A DNA stretch of 38,001 nt, from NCBI RefSeq assembly GCF_900113695.1, contig NZ_FOQH01000017.1:1-38001 (forward strand), written 5' to 3'. The DNA is from Albimonas pacifica (lineage in GTDB: Bacteria; Pseudomonadota; Alphaproteobacteria; Rhodobacterales; Rhodobacteraceae). Within the stretch, counting starts at the first letter, position 1. Every line of letters starts with the position of its first letter. This document shows, piece after piece, positions 1 to 8,606 of the stretch. Made by a program: the position numbers and the translations under genes. The notes under the pieces were generated by a model. That model saw nothing but the letters and a program-made list of their open reading frames with translations, was not told the DNA's origin and did no database searches.

Positions 1-283
1 CGAACCCCGCATCGTCCTCGACCGGCAGCGCCAGCTTGCCTTGCCGGGCTTCGCGCCGCCAGGTCGTCACCTGCTGCGGCGCCACCCCGTGCCGCCGTGC
101 GACGTCCACCACACGCACGCCCGCTGCATGGCTCTCCAGCACGATCCGGCCCTTGGCCTCGTCGCTCCAGAACCGGCGACCGCCGGGATGATCGAGCACC
201 TCGACCCGGCCCGGCGCATCACCATCTTTGGCCAGTCTACGCTGCAAACCTCTTTGCAAAGCGGCGCTCCCATGCCCGAACAA
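1..283 (-). CDS. tnpA: IS66 transposase accessory protein TnpA (OrfA), partial
   Basis: The minus-strand frame whose codons start at positions such as 283 and 4 encodes the conserved IS66 TnpA core. It has RRFWSDEAKGRIV followed by a helix-turn-helix (VDVARRHGVAPQQVTTWRR) and a short tail (QGKLALPVEDDAGF) that is cut by the window edge. This small HTH protein is needed for transposition together with TnpB and the DDE transposase TnpC. The start is uncertain: the frame has no ATG before the HTH region, and TTG at 283 is the best candidate. Initiation in another frame at GTG 306, followed by a frameshift, cannot be excluded. The family call is firm; the exact start is not. Confidence 0.75.
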   Translation of the reverse strand, partial: MFGHGSAALQRGLQRRLAKDGDAPGRVEVLDHPGGRRFWSDEAKGRIVLESHAAGVRVVDVARRHGVAPQQVTTWRREARQGKLALPVEDDAGF

Positions 284-327
284 ATCGTCGGCAAGGGGAC
301 CATCACCGGGCGCGCTCAGCCAGACAG

Positions 328-347
328 GGGGCGCCCGCCCCGCTTAC
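328..347 (-). repeat. IS66 terminal inverted repeat
   Basis: Read on the minus strand from 347 the sequence is GTAAGCGGGGCGGGCGCCCC. The GTAAGCG tip is typical of IS66-family ends. Only this copy is in the window, so the partner repeat is not available for comparison. Confidence 0.7.
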
Positions 348-603
348 GGCCGCTCGTTCGGAAGTCCAGGCGAACGGCGTCCGCCGGCGTCGCTGCGAGC
401 CGGGAGCCGTCATCGGGCTCGACTACAGCTTGGATGCCGCGTCGGCAGCCGAGGCCCGGGCCTCGGAGGCTCGTGTAGACTCGTTCGTCTGAAGGGGGGA
501 AATGGCGGAGGGGATGGGCCTCACATCCAACCTTCTCCAGTCTAAGCCTTTGTTTTATATAACAATTGAAAATTCCTGGTACGCAGCGTCAGAGTACCTG
601 CAC
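348..603. other. Intergenic stretch between IS66 and the helicase/ATPase operon
   Basis: No gene is supported here. Short frames cross it on both strands, but none has a recognisable domain or a plausible ribosome binding site. The part near 540-600 is AT-rich and lies just downstream of the last operon gene. No clear stem with a T-tract, and so no convincing terminator, was found. Confidence 0.5.
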
Positions 604-2637
604 TCAATTCCGCTTTTCCATGGGCAATGATCCTCCGAGGTCGATGCCTTCGACCCGGTCAAGCCAGCGATGCAAGAGCGCCCACGGGACTGCACGTCGC
701 TTCTCCTCTGCCACAAGCGCATCTGACAGCTCCCCGATGAAGCGGCTTGGGCCTACGAACTTCGAAGCGACGGAAAGGGGGAGATCGTTTGCCGTCTCGA
801 TACCCTTGGCCAAGTCCCGGATAGATTCAATCGACAGATCGATCGCGAAGATGTCTCCGGAAACTGCGGTTGGGCTCGGAGAAAAGTTTCGGTCAGGAGC
901 TGACCTTCGAAAAACTGCAGCAAGCAGAGCATTCAGTGTCTGCCCACCCCAAGTCAAAAGCGTTCCCCCGTTCAATTGCCAACGAGCCGGATCATACCCA
1001 TTGAGACGTGCCAGCGCCCATATGATACTACGGCTCGTTGGTAGAGCAGGCCCAGTAGCCTTGATCTTGGCGAGAGGGTGAGACTTTTTGGCATTATCTC
1101 CGAGGTAAGCCGCCCCATCGCCTCCCGCCAGCAGCCGTCGCATTGCGCCGGCGTGGAACAGGGCGCCACCTGTGGTCGCTGCGTCCGCGTCACGGAATGC
1201 TGTGTCGCCAGTGCGGATATCGACGACGGAGCTACTGACCCCGCCGGCGATGACGGTATGGATCCGCCCCGCATCTCCCTCATCGATCAGCCGATCAGAC
1301 GGCACGAGGGCCCCGCGCAAATCCACGAGACAGCCCGTCGCCAGCATGTCATGCACGACCCGAGTGTGCTCGGCTGTTCCGGCTTCGGCAGCCAAGTGCT
1401 TCTCCGTTAGGGAGCGGTCCTCGCGAGTTGCGCGCCAGGCAAGGCTAAGTACCTGCTGAAACCGAACTGACGGGCGATCGTACTCATACACGTCGTCAAG
1501 GTCTCCACGGCGACCACAGTCCAGCAACGCCTGCATGAGCTGTTCGTCGTCGTCGGAGCTCCGGAATCCGACCACTCTGCAGGTCCCAGTTCGACGGTTT
1601 CCGCGACCTATCCGCTGTAGGAAGCCGTTAACGCTTCGCGGCATCTCGGCGAGTACGACGGTATCAACGTCTCCGATGTCGATCCCGATCTCCAACGTCG
1701 ATGTGGCCACACAGACGCCAAATCGATCGCTTCGCATCTGTTCCTCTACGCGCTCCCGCTGACCGGCAGGCAAGGCCCCAAAATGGAGATGAACCGGCCA
1801 CCGGGTGCCGGAGAGCTCTTCGTGAAGATGCGCCGCCATGGCGTGCGCACCATTGCGGGAATTTGTGAAGACGAGCACTTTCTCAGCGCCCGCCCTCTCG
1901 AGCCAGCGCGCGAGCTGCCGGGCCTTAGCCCGGTCTGCTTGTCCGGGCTCCTCGACGACGACATCGACGAGCTCTAGATCGATTTCGCGCGGCGAGCCAT
2001 GAGACAGTACCTTCGCGTCTTCGCCGAGCCAGAGCGCCGCAACTGCCGGCATGTCGTCCAGCGTCGCGGTCATTCCAACGATCTGAAAGTTGTCCCGAGG
2101 AGACCGTGGCGGCTTGGCCGCACTCCGGATACGAGAGATCACGTGCCGCAGTTGCTGGCCGCGCGCCTGGCCATGGAGCAGATGAATTTCGTCCACTACC
2201 ACCGATCGCACCGAATGCAGAAGTTCCGGGTGCCTAAGCTGCAGAGAGTCGAGCGCCTCCGGGGTCACAACGACGCAGAACGCCCCTTCTGCGCGTGAGT
2301 ACTCATGGCGGTCGCCAGTGTAGCGAGCGATCGTCCCGGGGTGCTTGATGCCCAAGTAGGTGACCAGGCGCTCGTAGAGGTCATTTACGAGCGCCTTGGT
2401 CGGCGCCACATAGATCGTGGACAAAGCCCCGCGTCGGAAACTTACATGCCGCTGATAGAGGGGCGCGACGGCCGCTTCCGTCTTGCCAGAAGCTGTCGGC
2501 GCGGCGAACAGCACGTTTTGACCACGAACGATCTCCGGCATCACGGACGCTTGGCCCGGATATGGCTGCCGTCCGGCGAAGAATATCGAAAAGGCGTCCG
2601 GCATCATACGCGCCAGTTCGGCTCGGCTGTTACTCAT
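604..2637 (-). CDS. Lhr/BrxHI-like DEAD/DEAH-box SF2 helicase
   Basis: 677 aa. The SF2 helicase motifs appear in order: motif I APTASGKT (46-53), Ia VAPTKALVNDL (about 77-87), II VDEIH (148-152), III MTATL (about 189-193), V STLEIGIDIGDVD (about 313-325) and VI QRIGRGNRR (341-349). The spelling of motifs V and VI matches Lhr-type helicases, the group that includes BrxHI of BREX type 2. The C-terminal half (about 380-677) probably holds winged-helix and accessory domains, but I recognise no nuclease. The ATG at 2637 overlaps the end of the upstream ATPase gene by eight bases, which suggests translational coupling. It is the last gene of the five-gene operon. The likely role is ATP-driven translocation or unwinding of nucleic acid; the in vivo substrate is unknown. 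Confidence 0.85.
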   Translation of the reverse strand: MSNSRAELARMMPDAFSIFFAGRQPYPGQASVMPEIVRGQNVLFAAPTASGKTEAAVAPLYQRHVSFRRGALSTIYVAPTKALVNDLYERLVTYLGIKHPGTIARYTGDRHEYSRAEGAFCVVVTPEALDSLQLRHPELLHSVRSVVVDEIHLLHGQARGQQLRHVISRIRSAAKPPRSPRDNFQIVGMTATLDDMPAVAALWLGEDAKVLSHGSPREIDLELVDVVVEEPGQADRAKARQLARWLERAGAEKVLVFTNSRNGAHAMAAHLHEELSGTRWPVHLHFGALPAGQRERVEEQMRSDRFGVCVATSTLEIGIDIGDVDTVVLAEMPRSVNGFLQRIGRGNRRTGTCRVVGFRSSDDDEQLMQALLDCGRRGDLDDVYEYDRPSVRFQQVLSLAWRATREDRSLTEKHLAAEAGTAEHTRVVHDMLATGCLVDLRGALVPSDRLIDEGDAGRIHTVIAGGVSSSVVDIRTGDTAFRDADAATTGGALFHAGAMRRLLAGGDGAAYLGDNAKKSHPLAKIKATGPALPTSRSIIWALARLNGYDPARWQLNGGTLLTWGGQTLNALLAAVFRRSAPDRNFSPSPTAVSGDIFAIDLSIESIRDLAKGIETANDLPLSVASKFVGPSRFIGELSDALVAEEKRRAVPWALLHRWLDRVEGIDLGGSLPMEKRN

Positions 2638-4093
2638 CCCAGGGCATCACCTCCCCTGAAATTTGCTTCGCTGCGTCATCAATAATCGCGAGTAGCTCAT
2701 TGTGCCCTACGGCCGCTGACTGGCTCAGCAGCACCGCGGCCGGAAGACCGGCCATCTTCGTCCAGTTCCGAAGCAACTTCTCGGTGTCTGGTATCTGCTC
2801 GAACCGCTCCCTCAGCACGGCAGCAATCTGCGCGCACAAGTCTGGATCCGAAAGCAAGTCCACTTTTGGCCCAAGGTGGCTTGAGGCCTCGGTCAAGAAA
2901 CGGATTGCCCATGCCTCGTAATCAGCAGCACTCGGTGGAGCGAGGTGCACGACCTCATCCGGCGAGTGAATAAGCACGCTCATCTCACCAGCCTTTCTCT
3001 TGAGGTCTTGCGTGTCCTCACCCTCAGTCAAGCCGACGAACAAACCGAAGTGCGGGCCTTCTCGCCAGAACGGCGGAACTCCCGTCATGTCGTAATCACA
3101 ATTTGGATCCTGAAGGTCCTTTCGAGGGGGATGCGCACATCGCGCTAGCACATCGAAGAAATTGTTCGCCCGAAGGTACCGATTGATTGAATAAGTCCTG
3201 ACGTGCTCCGCTTCATCGATGATCAAGGCCAAGCCCCGATATCCCAACGCCTTCAGCACTTCGTGCAGAACGACCAAGTGAAACGCATAGATGAGTCCGG
3301 TGTCTTTGGTCTGTGGCATCGTCGGGATCTTCCCCCGGTAGCCCTCCCGCCACGTGACCTTCCGTATTGCACTAATGAGCTTGACCTGTCCGGCCAGCCA
3401 GTTGACCGCGGAGACATACTCAGGGTCGTCGCGGCGATGCGCAAGAAACTGTAGCGCTTCGATGCCGTTCCCAAACCACTGCGATGCCTTCAGATACTTC
3501 AGCGACCGCACGTCCATCCACTTATCTCGAATCTCCTTGATGAGATCGAAGAAGTCCTCGTTCCGGCTGCCATCGCTGCGCATCGGGAACTCTAGGCCTG
3601 TGATAAGTTCTTGGTAGACCGAGAACGGCTTGGCCGGATCGGCAGCTTTTGGGTCGAGCTCGATCGATGCCGTCACCCACCCCTCACGCAGCGCAATAGC
3701 TCTCACAAGCCTCAGGTGGTGGGATTTGCCTGAGCCATAGTAACCCATGAAGATACGAGACGCGCCGCTGCGAGGAGCATCATCAAGGATGCTGCGCACA
3801 TTGGCCGAGATTTGGTCCCCACCTATCGTCAGCTTGATCAGTTGGTCGGGGTTCGATGGCACCACTCCCAGATTGACTGCCTCGAACGATTGCCTGAAGG
3901 CTAAGTCGGTGCCTTCTCGTACTGGCGCCGAGTTTATGACCGGACTACTGCCATTCGGACGAGGCAGCAGTTCTCCAACCTCGACATCGAACGTCTCTCC
4001 GAAGAACTCAACGGTAGCCGTCTCGCCGAGCAGAGCGAGAACTTGGCCGATGCCGAATTCCTCGTGCTCAACTTGATCACCAGGCTTGATCAC
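2630..4093 (-). CDS. BrxD-like (DUF2791) P-loop ATPase with N-terminal Tudor/SH3-like domain
   Basis: 487 aa. Residues 1-45 (GDQVEHEEFGIGQVLAL...) look like the small Tudor/SH3 module found at the C-terminus of UvrD/PcrA and in CarD-type RNA-polymerase-binding proteins. The ATPase domain has Walker A GYYGSGKS (117-124) and Walker B LALIIDEAEH (288-297). The layout fits BREX ATP-binding proteins of the DUF2791 (BrxC/BrxD) family. The gene overlaps the ATPase gene upstream by four bases (ATGA, 4093-4090) and the helicase downstream by eight bases. In BREX type 2 and, as I recall, in Shango, an ATPase of this kind is paired with an SF2 helicase, as here. The N-terminal Tudor-like module is unusual for the family, and its partner is unknown. 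Confidence 0.8.
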   Translation of the reverse strand: MIKPGDQVEHEEFGIGQVLALLGETATVEFFGETFDVEVGELLPRPNGSSPVINSAPVREGTDLAFRQSFEAVNLGVVPSNPDQLIKLTIGGDQISANVRSILDDAPRSGASRIFMGYYGSGKSHHLRLVRAIALREGWVTASIELDPKAADPAKPFSVYQELITGLEFPMRSDGSRNEDFFDLIKEIRDKWMDVRSLKYLKASQWFGNGIEALQFLAHRRDDPEYVSAVNWLAGQVKLISAIRKVTWREGYRGKIPTMPQTKDTGLIYAFHLVVLHEVLKALGYRGLALIIDEAEHVRTYSINRYLRANNFFDVLARCAHPPRKDLQDPNCDYDMTGVPPFWREGPHFGLFVGLTEGEDTQDLKRKAGEMSVLIHSPDEVVHLAPPSAADYEAWAIRFLTEASSHLGPKVDLLSDPDLCAQIAAVLRERFEQIPDTEKLLRNWTKMAGLPAAVLLSQSAAVGHNELLAIIDDAAKQISGEVMPWDE

Positions 4094-5376
4094 GCGTCCT
4101 CCCCCTCCAGAGGAGGTTCGTTGTCGTTCACAAAGTCGCTAGCCTGCTCGTTGCTGATTGCGCGTTGGGCCTCGCGTTGGTTGTTCAAGAAGCGACAGTA
4201 CTGGTAAACGAAGAAGCGCGGCTTGGGCGTCTCGAAGAGGCGATCCTTCTGCGCCTCGACAATAGCCTTCATGTTCGATTTCTGCAGACCCTCATCCCAT
4301 TCGATATCGTATGCTTTGGCAAAAACCGCGAGAAGTCGGTCGCCAATCTGAAAGATGACATTCTCAGAGTTGGCTTCTTCGATGTTGATCAGGGGCACCA
4401 GCGGACTGCCACGCGAAAATGCGACCGTCCCGATGCGATCCTGGAGCGCTCGATATGTACTGATCACCTCTGATCGAAAGTCGGGTGTCGCAGCGTACAA
4501 GAACATCACGCCGCCAAACTCGCCTTCGGCGTTCTGGTTGATCATTGTGAGGAGGTTTTCGATGGCTTGCTTCTGCTTGGCAGACCCGCGTCTAAAGGAA
4601 GACGTGCGGGTTCCTTCATCGAACGCGATCAGAAATCCGCGATAGGCCATCCGCGTACGAAGGAACGCGATGACCGTCTTCAGGCGCCGGAAGGCGTTAT
4701 CATCTCGTACCGGTTCGAAGAGGCCTAACGCCTTCAGCCCCGTCGAGCGGACGTTGTCGCCCCTGATCCATGAGATCAGTTCGCTATCGGCTACCGCTGC
4801 TGTGGCACCGCAGTTTGTCTTCAGGAGACGCTTGCTCAGTGCGGTCAACGCCGAGGCCATCTGCGTATCCGGCGCTCCCTTCCACAGACCGCCGAGTTGC
4901 TCCTCAATCTGCCGCTGGACTAGATCAGGGACATCGTCACCTGGCTCAGCGCCAAGTTGCCGTATTCGCGTACTGACCCAACTGTCGATCAGGATCTCGA
5001 TACCCTTTGCATCTCCGGTATCGGCGTCAGCAGGCGGTTGGAACGACTCCATAATGGCGCGGAAGATGGCCGCCGGGGAATTAAACGGACACTCGGCGCC
5101 GACGGTAACGAGAGCAGTTACGACGTCGTTCTCGGACGCTCGCTGAGCAAGACTGTTTATGAACTGCGTTTTTCCGCTTCCATAATCGCCCTCGAGGTAC
5201 TTGAAGCACCCAATGCCGTCCGCGAGATCACCGCGGAAATAATTTTGATCAAGCGCATCGATAATTGGTTCTGTGCCAACATTGATGAAGTAGGAGTCGC
5301 GCCCGGGTGCGATTGGGGCATTCAGAAGCTTTTGGATCAAGCGCCGGGCATCGATCTTAGATATGGCAATTGTCAT
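4090..5376 (-). CDS. Second BrxC/BrxD-like P-loop ATPase
   Basis: 428 aa. Walker A is GDYGSGKT (63-70) and Walker B is FLIAFDEG (248-255). The residues before Walker A (RGDLADGIGCFKYLEG) match the pattern of BREX-system ATP-binding proteins, where a short regulatory helix precedes the P-loop. It differs clearly from its downstream neighbour, so the pair is not a recent duplication. It may form a hetero-oligomeric ring with that neighbour, but this is inference. The start at 5376 lies 13 bases after the stop of the 295-aa gene. The stop is in ATGA overlap with the next ATPase gene, so all are likely made from one transcript. No nuclease or toxin motif was seen. The family is fairly sure, the function is not. 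Confidence 0.78.
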   Translation of the reverse strand: MTIAISKIDARRLIQKLLNAPIAPGRDSYFINVGTEPIIDALDQNYFRGDLADGIGCFKYLEGDYGSGKTQFINSLAQRASENDVVTALVTVGAECPFNSPAAIFRAIMESFQPPADADTGDAKGIEILIDSWVSTRIRQLGAEPGDDVPDLVQRQIEEQLGGLWKGAPDTQMASALTALSKRLLKTNCGATAAVADSELISWIRGDNVRSTGLKALGLFEPVRDDNAFRRLKTVIAFLRTRMAYRGFLIAFDEGTRTSSFRRGSAKQKQAIENLLTMINQNAEGEFGGVMFLYAATPDFRSEVISTYRALQDRIGTVAFSRGSPLVPLINIEEANSENVIFQIGDRLLAVFAKAYDIEWDEGLQKSNMKAIVEAQKDRLFETPKPRFFVYQYCRFLNNQREAQRAISNEQASDFVNDNEPPLEGEDA

Positions 5377-5389
5377 CGTGTCACCCCTA

Positions 5390-6277
5390 TTACTTTCCCA
5401 CGCGCCGGATATAAATCATCGGCCGCACGATGGTGCCTTCGGTGTTTCCGGGAACGAAAAATGCACGTGACTTTGAGCCATGCGCTTGATTGAGAGTTGC
5501 AGGCACGAGTTCGAAGTTGGGGCCTGATGCGCTATCGCGATTTCGACGCCAGTTTATCAAGTTGATAATAAAAACAGCCTCGGGAACGTCCTCAAAGTTT
5601 CTTCGCGCCGGGCTGTTCCAGAAGCGGTCATCCTGCACGGCAACCTTGAAGAGACGCGCAACATCCGCGATTAGTACGTTTTCGTCTTCGTTGAAGTGTC
5701 GCGCCATTCCCCATGCGAGTGAAAGCCGATCCAGAAAACGATCGACAGGCATCGTCCACTTCTCGACGATGCGTTCAGAAGCTTCGTAGGCTCTTACTAC
5801 GTATTCGACATCCGCCGGAATCTTCGAAATCATGGCGTAGTGTGGCGTCATCGACCACGACCAACTTAAGCCACTCTTGTCTGGCACCAAGACAAAACGG
5901 TCAGCAAAGAAGTGATTGTCTTTGTTACCCGTAGTCACCCCTTCGAGTTGGCGGAGTACCTGCAGGGCGAAGCGCCTTCGGTTCTCCGGATGCCGCATAT
6001 GGTCTGCATGCTCGTCGACAGCCCTTTGAGCTGCCTCCATTTCACGTCGAACCCCAGGATCCTTCGTTGCATCTTCCGGGAGCGACAAGGCAAGCAACTC
6101 TTGCTGTCGTTCAATTGCAGCTGGAGGGAGATCAAGTCCCTCTGCACGGGTCTTTCCTTGCCCAAGGATACGCGGCAAGCGCGCTGCAAGAATTCCCTTT
6201 GCGTTTGCAAGAAGCCCATTCTTCTCAACGTATCTTTCAAGTTCCGGGAAGAGTTGGGCGTCGGCTGTGTCTGACAT
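5390..6277 (-). CDS. Unrecognised 295-aa protein of the helicase/ATPase operon
   Basis: I do not recognise the family. The first 130 residues look helical and charged. The rest is mixed, with several tryptophans (SGLSWSWSMTPHY, DRFWNSPARR, LINWRRNRD) and a beta-rich basic end (GTIVRPMIYIRRVGK). There is no signal peptide, membrane segment or P-loop, and no nuclease motif I can identify. The ATG at 6277 follows a purine-rich stretch (AGAAAGAAGAACA) that can act as the ribosome binding site. It sits 14 bases after the helicase gene and 13 bases before the first ATPase gene, so it is an integral part of the operon. A structural adaptor or sensor is possible; this is only inference from context. 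Confidence 0.65.
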   Translation of the reverse strand: MSDTADAQLFPELERYVEKNGLLANAKGILAARLPRILGQGKTRAEGLDLPPAAIERQQELLALSLPEDATKDPGVRREMEAAQRAVDEHADHMRHPENRRRFALQVLRQLEGVTTGNKDNHFFADRFVLVPDKSGLSWSWSMTPHYAMISKIPADVEYVVRAYEASERIVEKWTMPVDRFLDRLSLAWGMARHFNEDENVLIADVARLFKVAVQDDRFWNSPARRNFEDVPEAVFIINLINWRRNRDSASGPNFELVPATLNQAHGSKSRAFFVPGNTEGTIVRPMIYIRRVGK

Positions 6278-6291
6278 TGTTCTTCTTTCTT

Positions 6292-8583
6292 TCAGGACTG
6301 AGTCACATCAAAGAGTGACTTGTCCATTTTGCGGAGCAGCGGCGGATATTCGCTGCAGATCAGGGCCAAGCGGCGCGCAGGCCGGGAAAGCGCGACATAC
6401 GCCCGGTTCAAGGTGAAATTCAGTGCTGCGCTCTCGACGCCCTCGAGGCCCAGCACGATGCATGCATCAAACTCGAGGCCCTTGATGCGCTCCACCGAGG
6501 ACGTCAGCAGACCGTCGCCGGATGCGACCCAAATCGGCGCAAGAGGAACGTCAAGGGCAGCCAGTTCCTCGCGAAGAACGTTCAGCGCCTGCTGATCCTC
6601 GTTGATCTGTAGAAGAGCGATACTCGAGACCACATCAGATCGGCGCAGAACCGCGACAAGCTGCTTTATACGGCGAGCATGGTCCTGGTGCGGCGCCACA
6701 ATGAGTTGGGGTTTCTTGTCCTCCAGCGTGCTGTTCACGTCAAAAGTCGGCCTTTCTCGAAAGGCAACCTCGTAGAAGCCCTGCAGGAAGCGACCGATCT
6801 GTTTGCTCTGCCTCATGTTGCGAGCGAACGGATAGATCTGCTCAGCACCCTTGCCTCGCAGGGAGCGCCCGATGTGAAGCGCTTCGGCGTTGCGCATGCC
6901 CTGAACGGGACTCACGATTTGCCGGAAATCTGCGGAAACGGTCAGTGCGCCGTCGGGGTCGACGAGCGAGCCGAGGAGCGACGCCTCCGCCACCGTAAGA
7001 TCCTGAGCCTCGTCAATGGCGACGTGCGTCCACCGATCGCCGTCAACTGTGGCCGGGCCCAGCGCCGATGGCATCTCTCTGAACCGACCTTGAGGCTCCA
7101 ACTCTGTCGGCAGAGCAAAGCGAAGAAGCCAGGCGATCCACGCAACATCCTCGGGGCCGTAGGTCCGATCATTCCATTCACGTTGAGCGTTGGCGAGGAC
7201 CTCAGCTTCGTTCACACGCCCTCCGGTGCCGCGCCGCATCCGGTGTGCCGCCTCTGACTCTCTTGCTCCGAAGTAGCCCGCGATGGCGCTCAGCGGGTCG
7301 TACACCCAGTACAGCCATTGCTGGAATCCTTCATCAAACTGACGACGCTCGGCTGAGTTCATGCGATCGCGCGCATCAGCGTATGGCTGCGACACCTTTG
7401 AGAATACCGCTGCCATGGAAAGAGCCGACGATGCCGGATCACGCCCCAAATTGGCGGTCTCTGCCGATCGCCGGAGTGCCGACGCCAGCGACGCGAGCTG
7501 GGTCGCTGCACCTGGTGTCAGGCTTGCCCATTTGGCATCCGCTCCATGTTGCAGACGGTCTGCCACTTGATGCTCGTAGAGCTCCCAAAGCCGAACGAGG
7601 TCGTGCTGATCAGAAAGCCCCAGAATGGCGCTTCTCGCCGCTATCTCCAGTTGAGAAAGCCTTTTCTGCCGTGGGCGCGCGTTGTGCTTATAAAGCCAAA
7701 CCTGATCGACATAGTTACTGACAAAGTCGTTGACGCCTTCGACGACAGATGCGGGGATCGATAGCTGCTTGCTCAGGAGAGTCTTTGCCTGACCAGCCAG
7801 ACTTTCGTTTGCCAGGAAAACGCGCGTGAGGTCTGGCGCGTACTTCACCAGCCGACCTCCGTCGTCGCGCTGGTCCTGCTGATCAAAGAGAAAGCGAATC
7901 CGCTGAAACGCGACGGTTGTCTTTCCTGATCCCGGTGCGCCAGTCACGATCATGAGGCCGCTCATCCGCGAAACGAAGGCCTGCACCTGATCCTTCGTCA
8001 TCTCAAGCTTGACAGCCTTCAACCCGGTCTTCGGCTGCACAGCCCGTTGAGGACGCACTGCACCACCAGGCTGGTAGACTGCCGATATCTGTGGCAGCGC
8101 AGCGTCGAAGCGCGCTTTTGCTAGCGGTTCAACACTACGAAGCTTGAAGCCACTTGCCTTCACGTCTCGGAAGTCACCGAGGTCTGTGGATAGAGCCAAC
8201 TGGATGCCCGGATGCGTCCAGGATAGAACGGCAATGTTGGAAGACCCATCCCGAAATACTTCATTCACTGAGGATTCAACGTTCGCATACCAGAGCTGCT
8301 CTTTCTCGATGACCTCACCGCGCTCGCCCACAACCTCGGTGTAGACTTCGACCATGGCTTGGAATGGGTCCGACATGATCGCTTCGAGGGCGGCGAGACG
8401 CTTATCTGCATAGTCCCTGCGGCCCAGATCGTGTTCGGTGGGGCCGTGCAGTACACTTCCAGAGAGCACAGGCGCTCGAAACTGGGCGAGCTCATGCTGC
8501 GCGCATCGAACTGCTGCTAGCGCGTTCGCTTGGTCACGTGAAATTCGCTTGCTCAAGTCATCGTGCTCAATCGGTGCGTTCAT
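6292..8583 (-). CDS. HelD/UvrD-like SF1 helicase, first gene of the putative defence operon
   Basis: 763 aa from the ATG at 8583, which is preceded by GAGGGTGG as ribosome binding site; TTG at 8598 is a less likely start. The N-terminal 200 residues resemble the HelD-type leader rather than classic UvrD. Walker A is GAPGSGKTT (215-223), the Walker B/motif II is VAIDEAQDL (521-529), and a motif VI-like VALSRPARRLAL lies near the C-terminus. The region between the two Walker motifs (about 300-500) is a large helical insertion. HelD proteins remove RNA polymerase from DNA and UvrD proteins unwind DNA; which applies here is not known. The gene has its own promoter just upstream and G+C lower than the phage genes to the right, consistent with separate acquisition. 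Confidence 0.8.
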   Translation of the reverse strand: MNAPIEHDDLSKRISRDQANALAAVRCAQHELAQFRAPVLSGSVLHGPTEHDLGRRDYADKRLAALEAIMSDPFQAMVEVYTEVVGERGEVIEKEQLWYANVESSVNEVFRDGSSNIAVLSWTHPGIQLALSTDLGDFRDVKASGFKLRSVEPLAKARFDAALPQISAVYQPGGAVRPQRAVQPKTGLKAVKLEMTKDQVQAFVSRMSGLMIVTGAPGSGKTTVAFQRIRFLFDQQDQRDDGGRLVKYAPDLTRVFLANESLAGQAKTLLSKQLSIPASVVEGVNDFVSNYVDQVWLYKHNARPRQKRLSQLEIAARSAILGLSDQHDLVRLWELYEHQVADRLQHGADAKWASLTPGAATQLASLASALRRSAETANLGRDPASSALSMAAVFSKVSQPYADARDRMNSAERRQFDEGFQQWLYWVYDPLSAIAGYFGARESEAAHRMRRGTGGRVNEAEVLANAQREWNDRTYGPEDVAWIAWLLRFALPTELEPQGRFREMPSALGPATVDGDRWTHVAIDEAQDLTVAEASLLGSLVDPDGALTVSADFRQIVSPVQGMRNAEALHIGRSLRGKGAEQIYPFARNMRQSKQIGRFLQGFYEVAFRERPTFDVNSTLEDKKPQLIVAPHQDHARRIKQLVAVLRRSDVVSSIALLQINEDQQALNVLREELAALDVPLAPIWVASGDGLLTSSVERIKGLEFDACIVLGLEGVESAALNFTLNRAYVALSRPARRLALICSEYPPLLRKMDKSLFDVTQS

Positions 8584-8606
8584 GGCCACCCTCATCAATC
8601 CCGATC

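Larger units (their letters stand above)
1..347 (-). mobile_element. IS66-family insertion sequence, one end only
   Basis: The minus strand begins at 347 with GTAAGCG, the conserved tip of IS66-family terminal repeats. A TnpA-like reading frame follows about 60 bases inside it. The element runs off the left edge of the window, so tnpB and tnpC are not seen. IS66 elements usually make 8-bp target duplications; the candidate duplication here is GGCCGCTC at 348-355, which cannot be confirmed without the other end. Confidence 0.75.

Noticed and set aside
97-492. Plus-strand frame running from inside the IS66 end into the flank
   Set aside because: It crosses the IS66 terminus at 347, has no recognisable domain, and the minus strand carries the TnpA motif.
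604-8583. Naming the operon BREX or Shango outright
   Set aside because: The defining genes (pglX, pglZ, pglW for BREX type 2; a TerB protein for Shango) are absent. Only the ATPase-helicase pair is shared.
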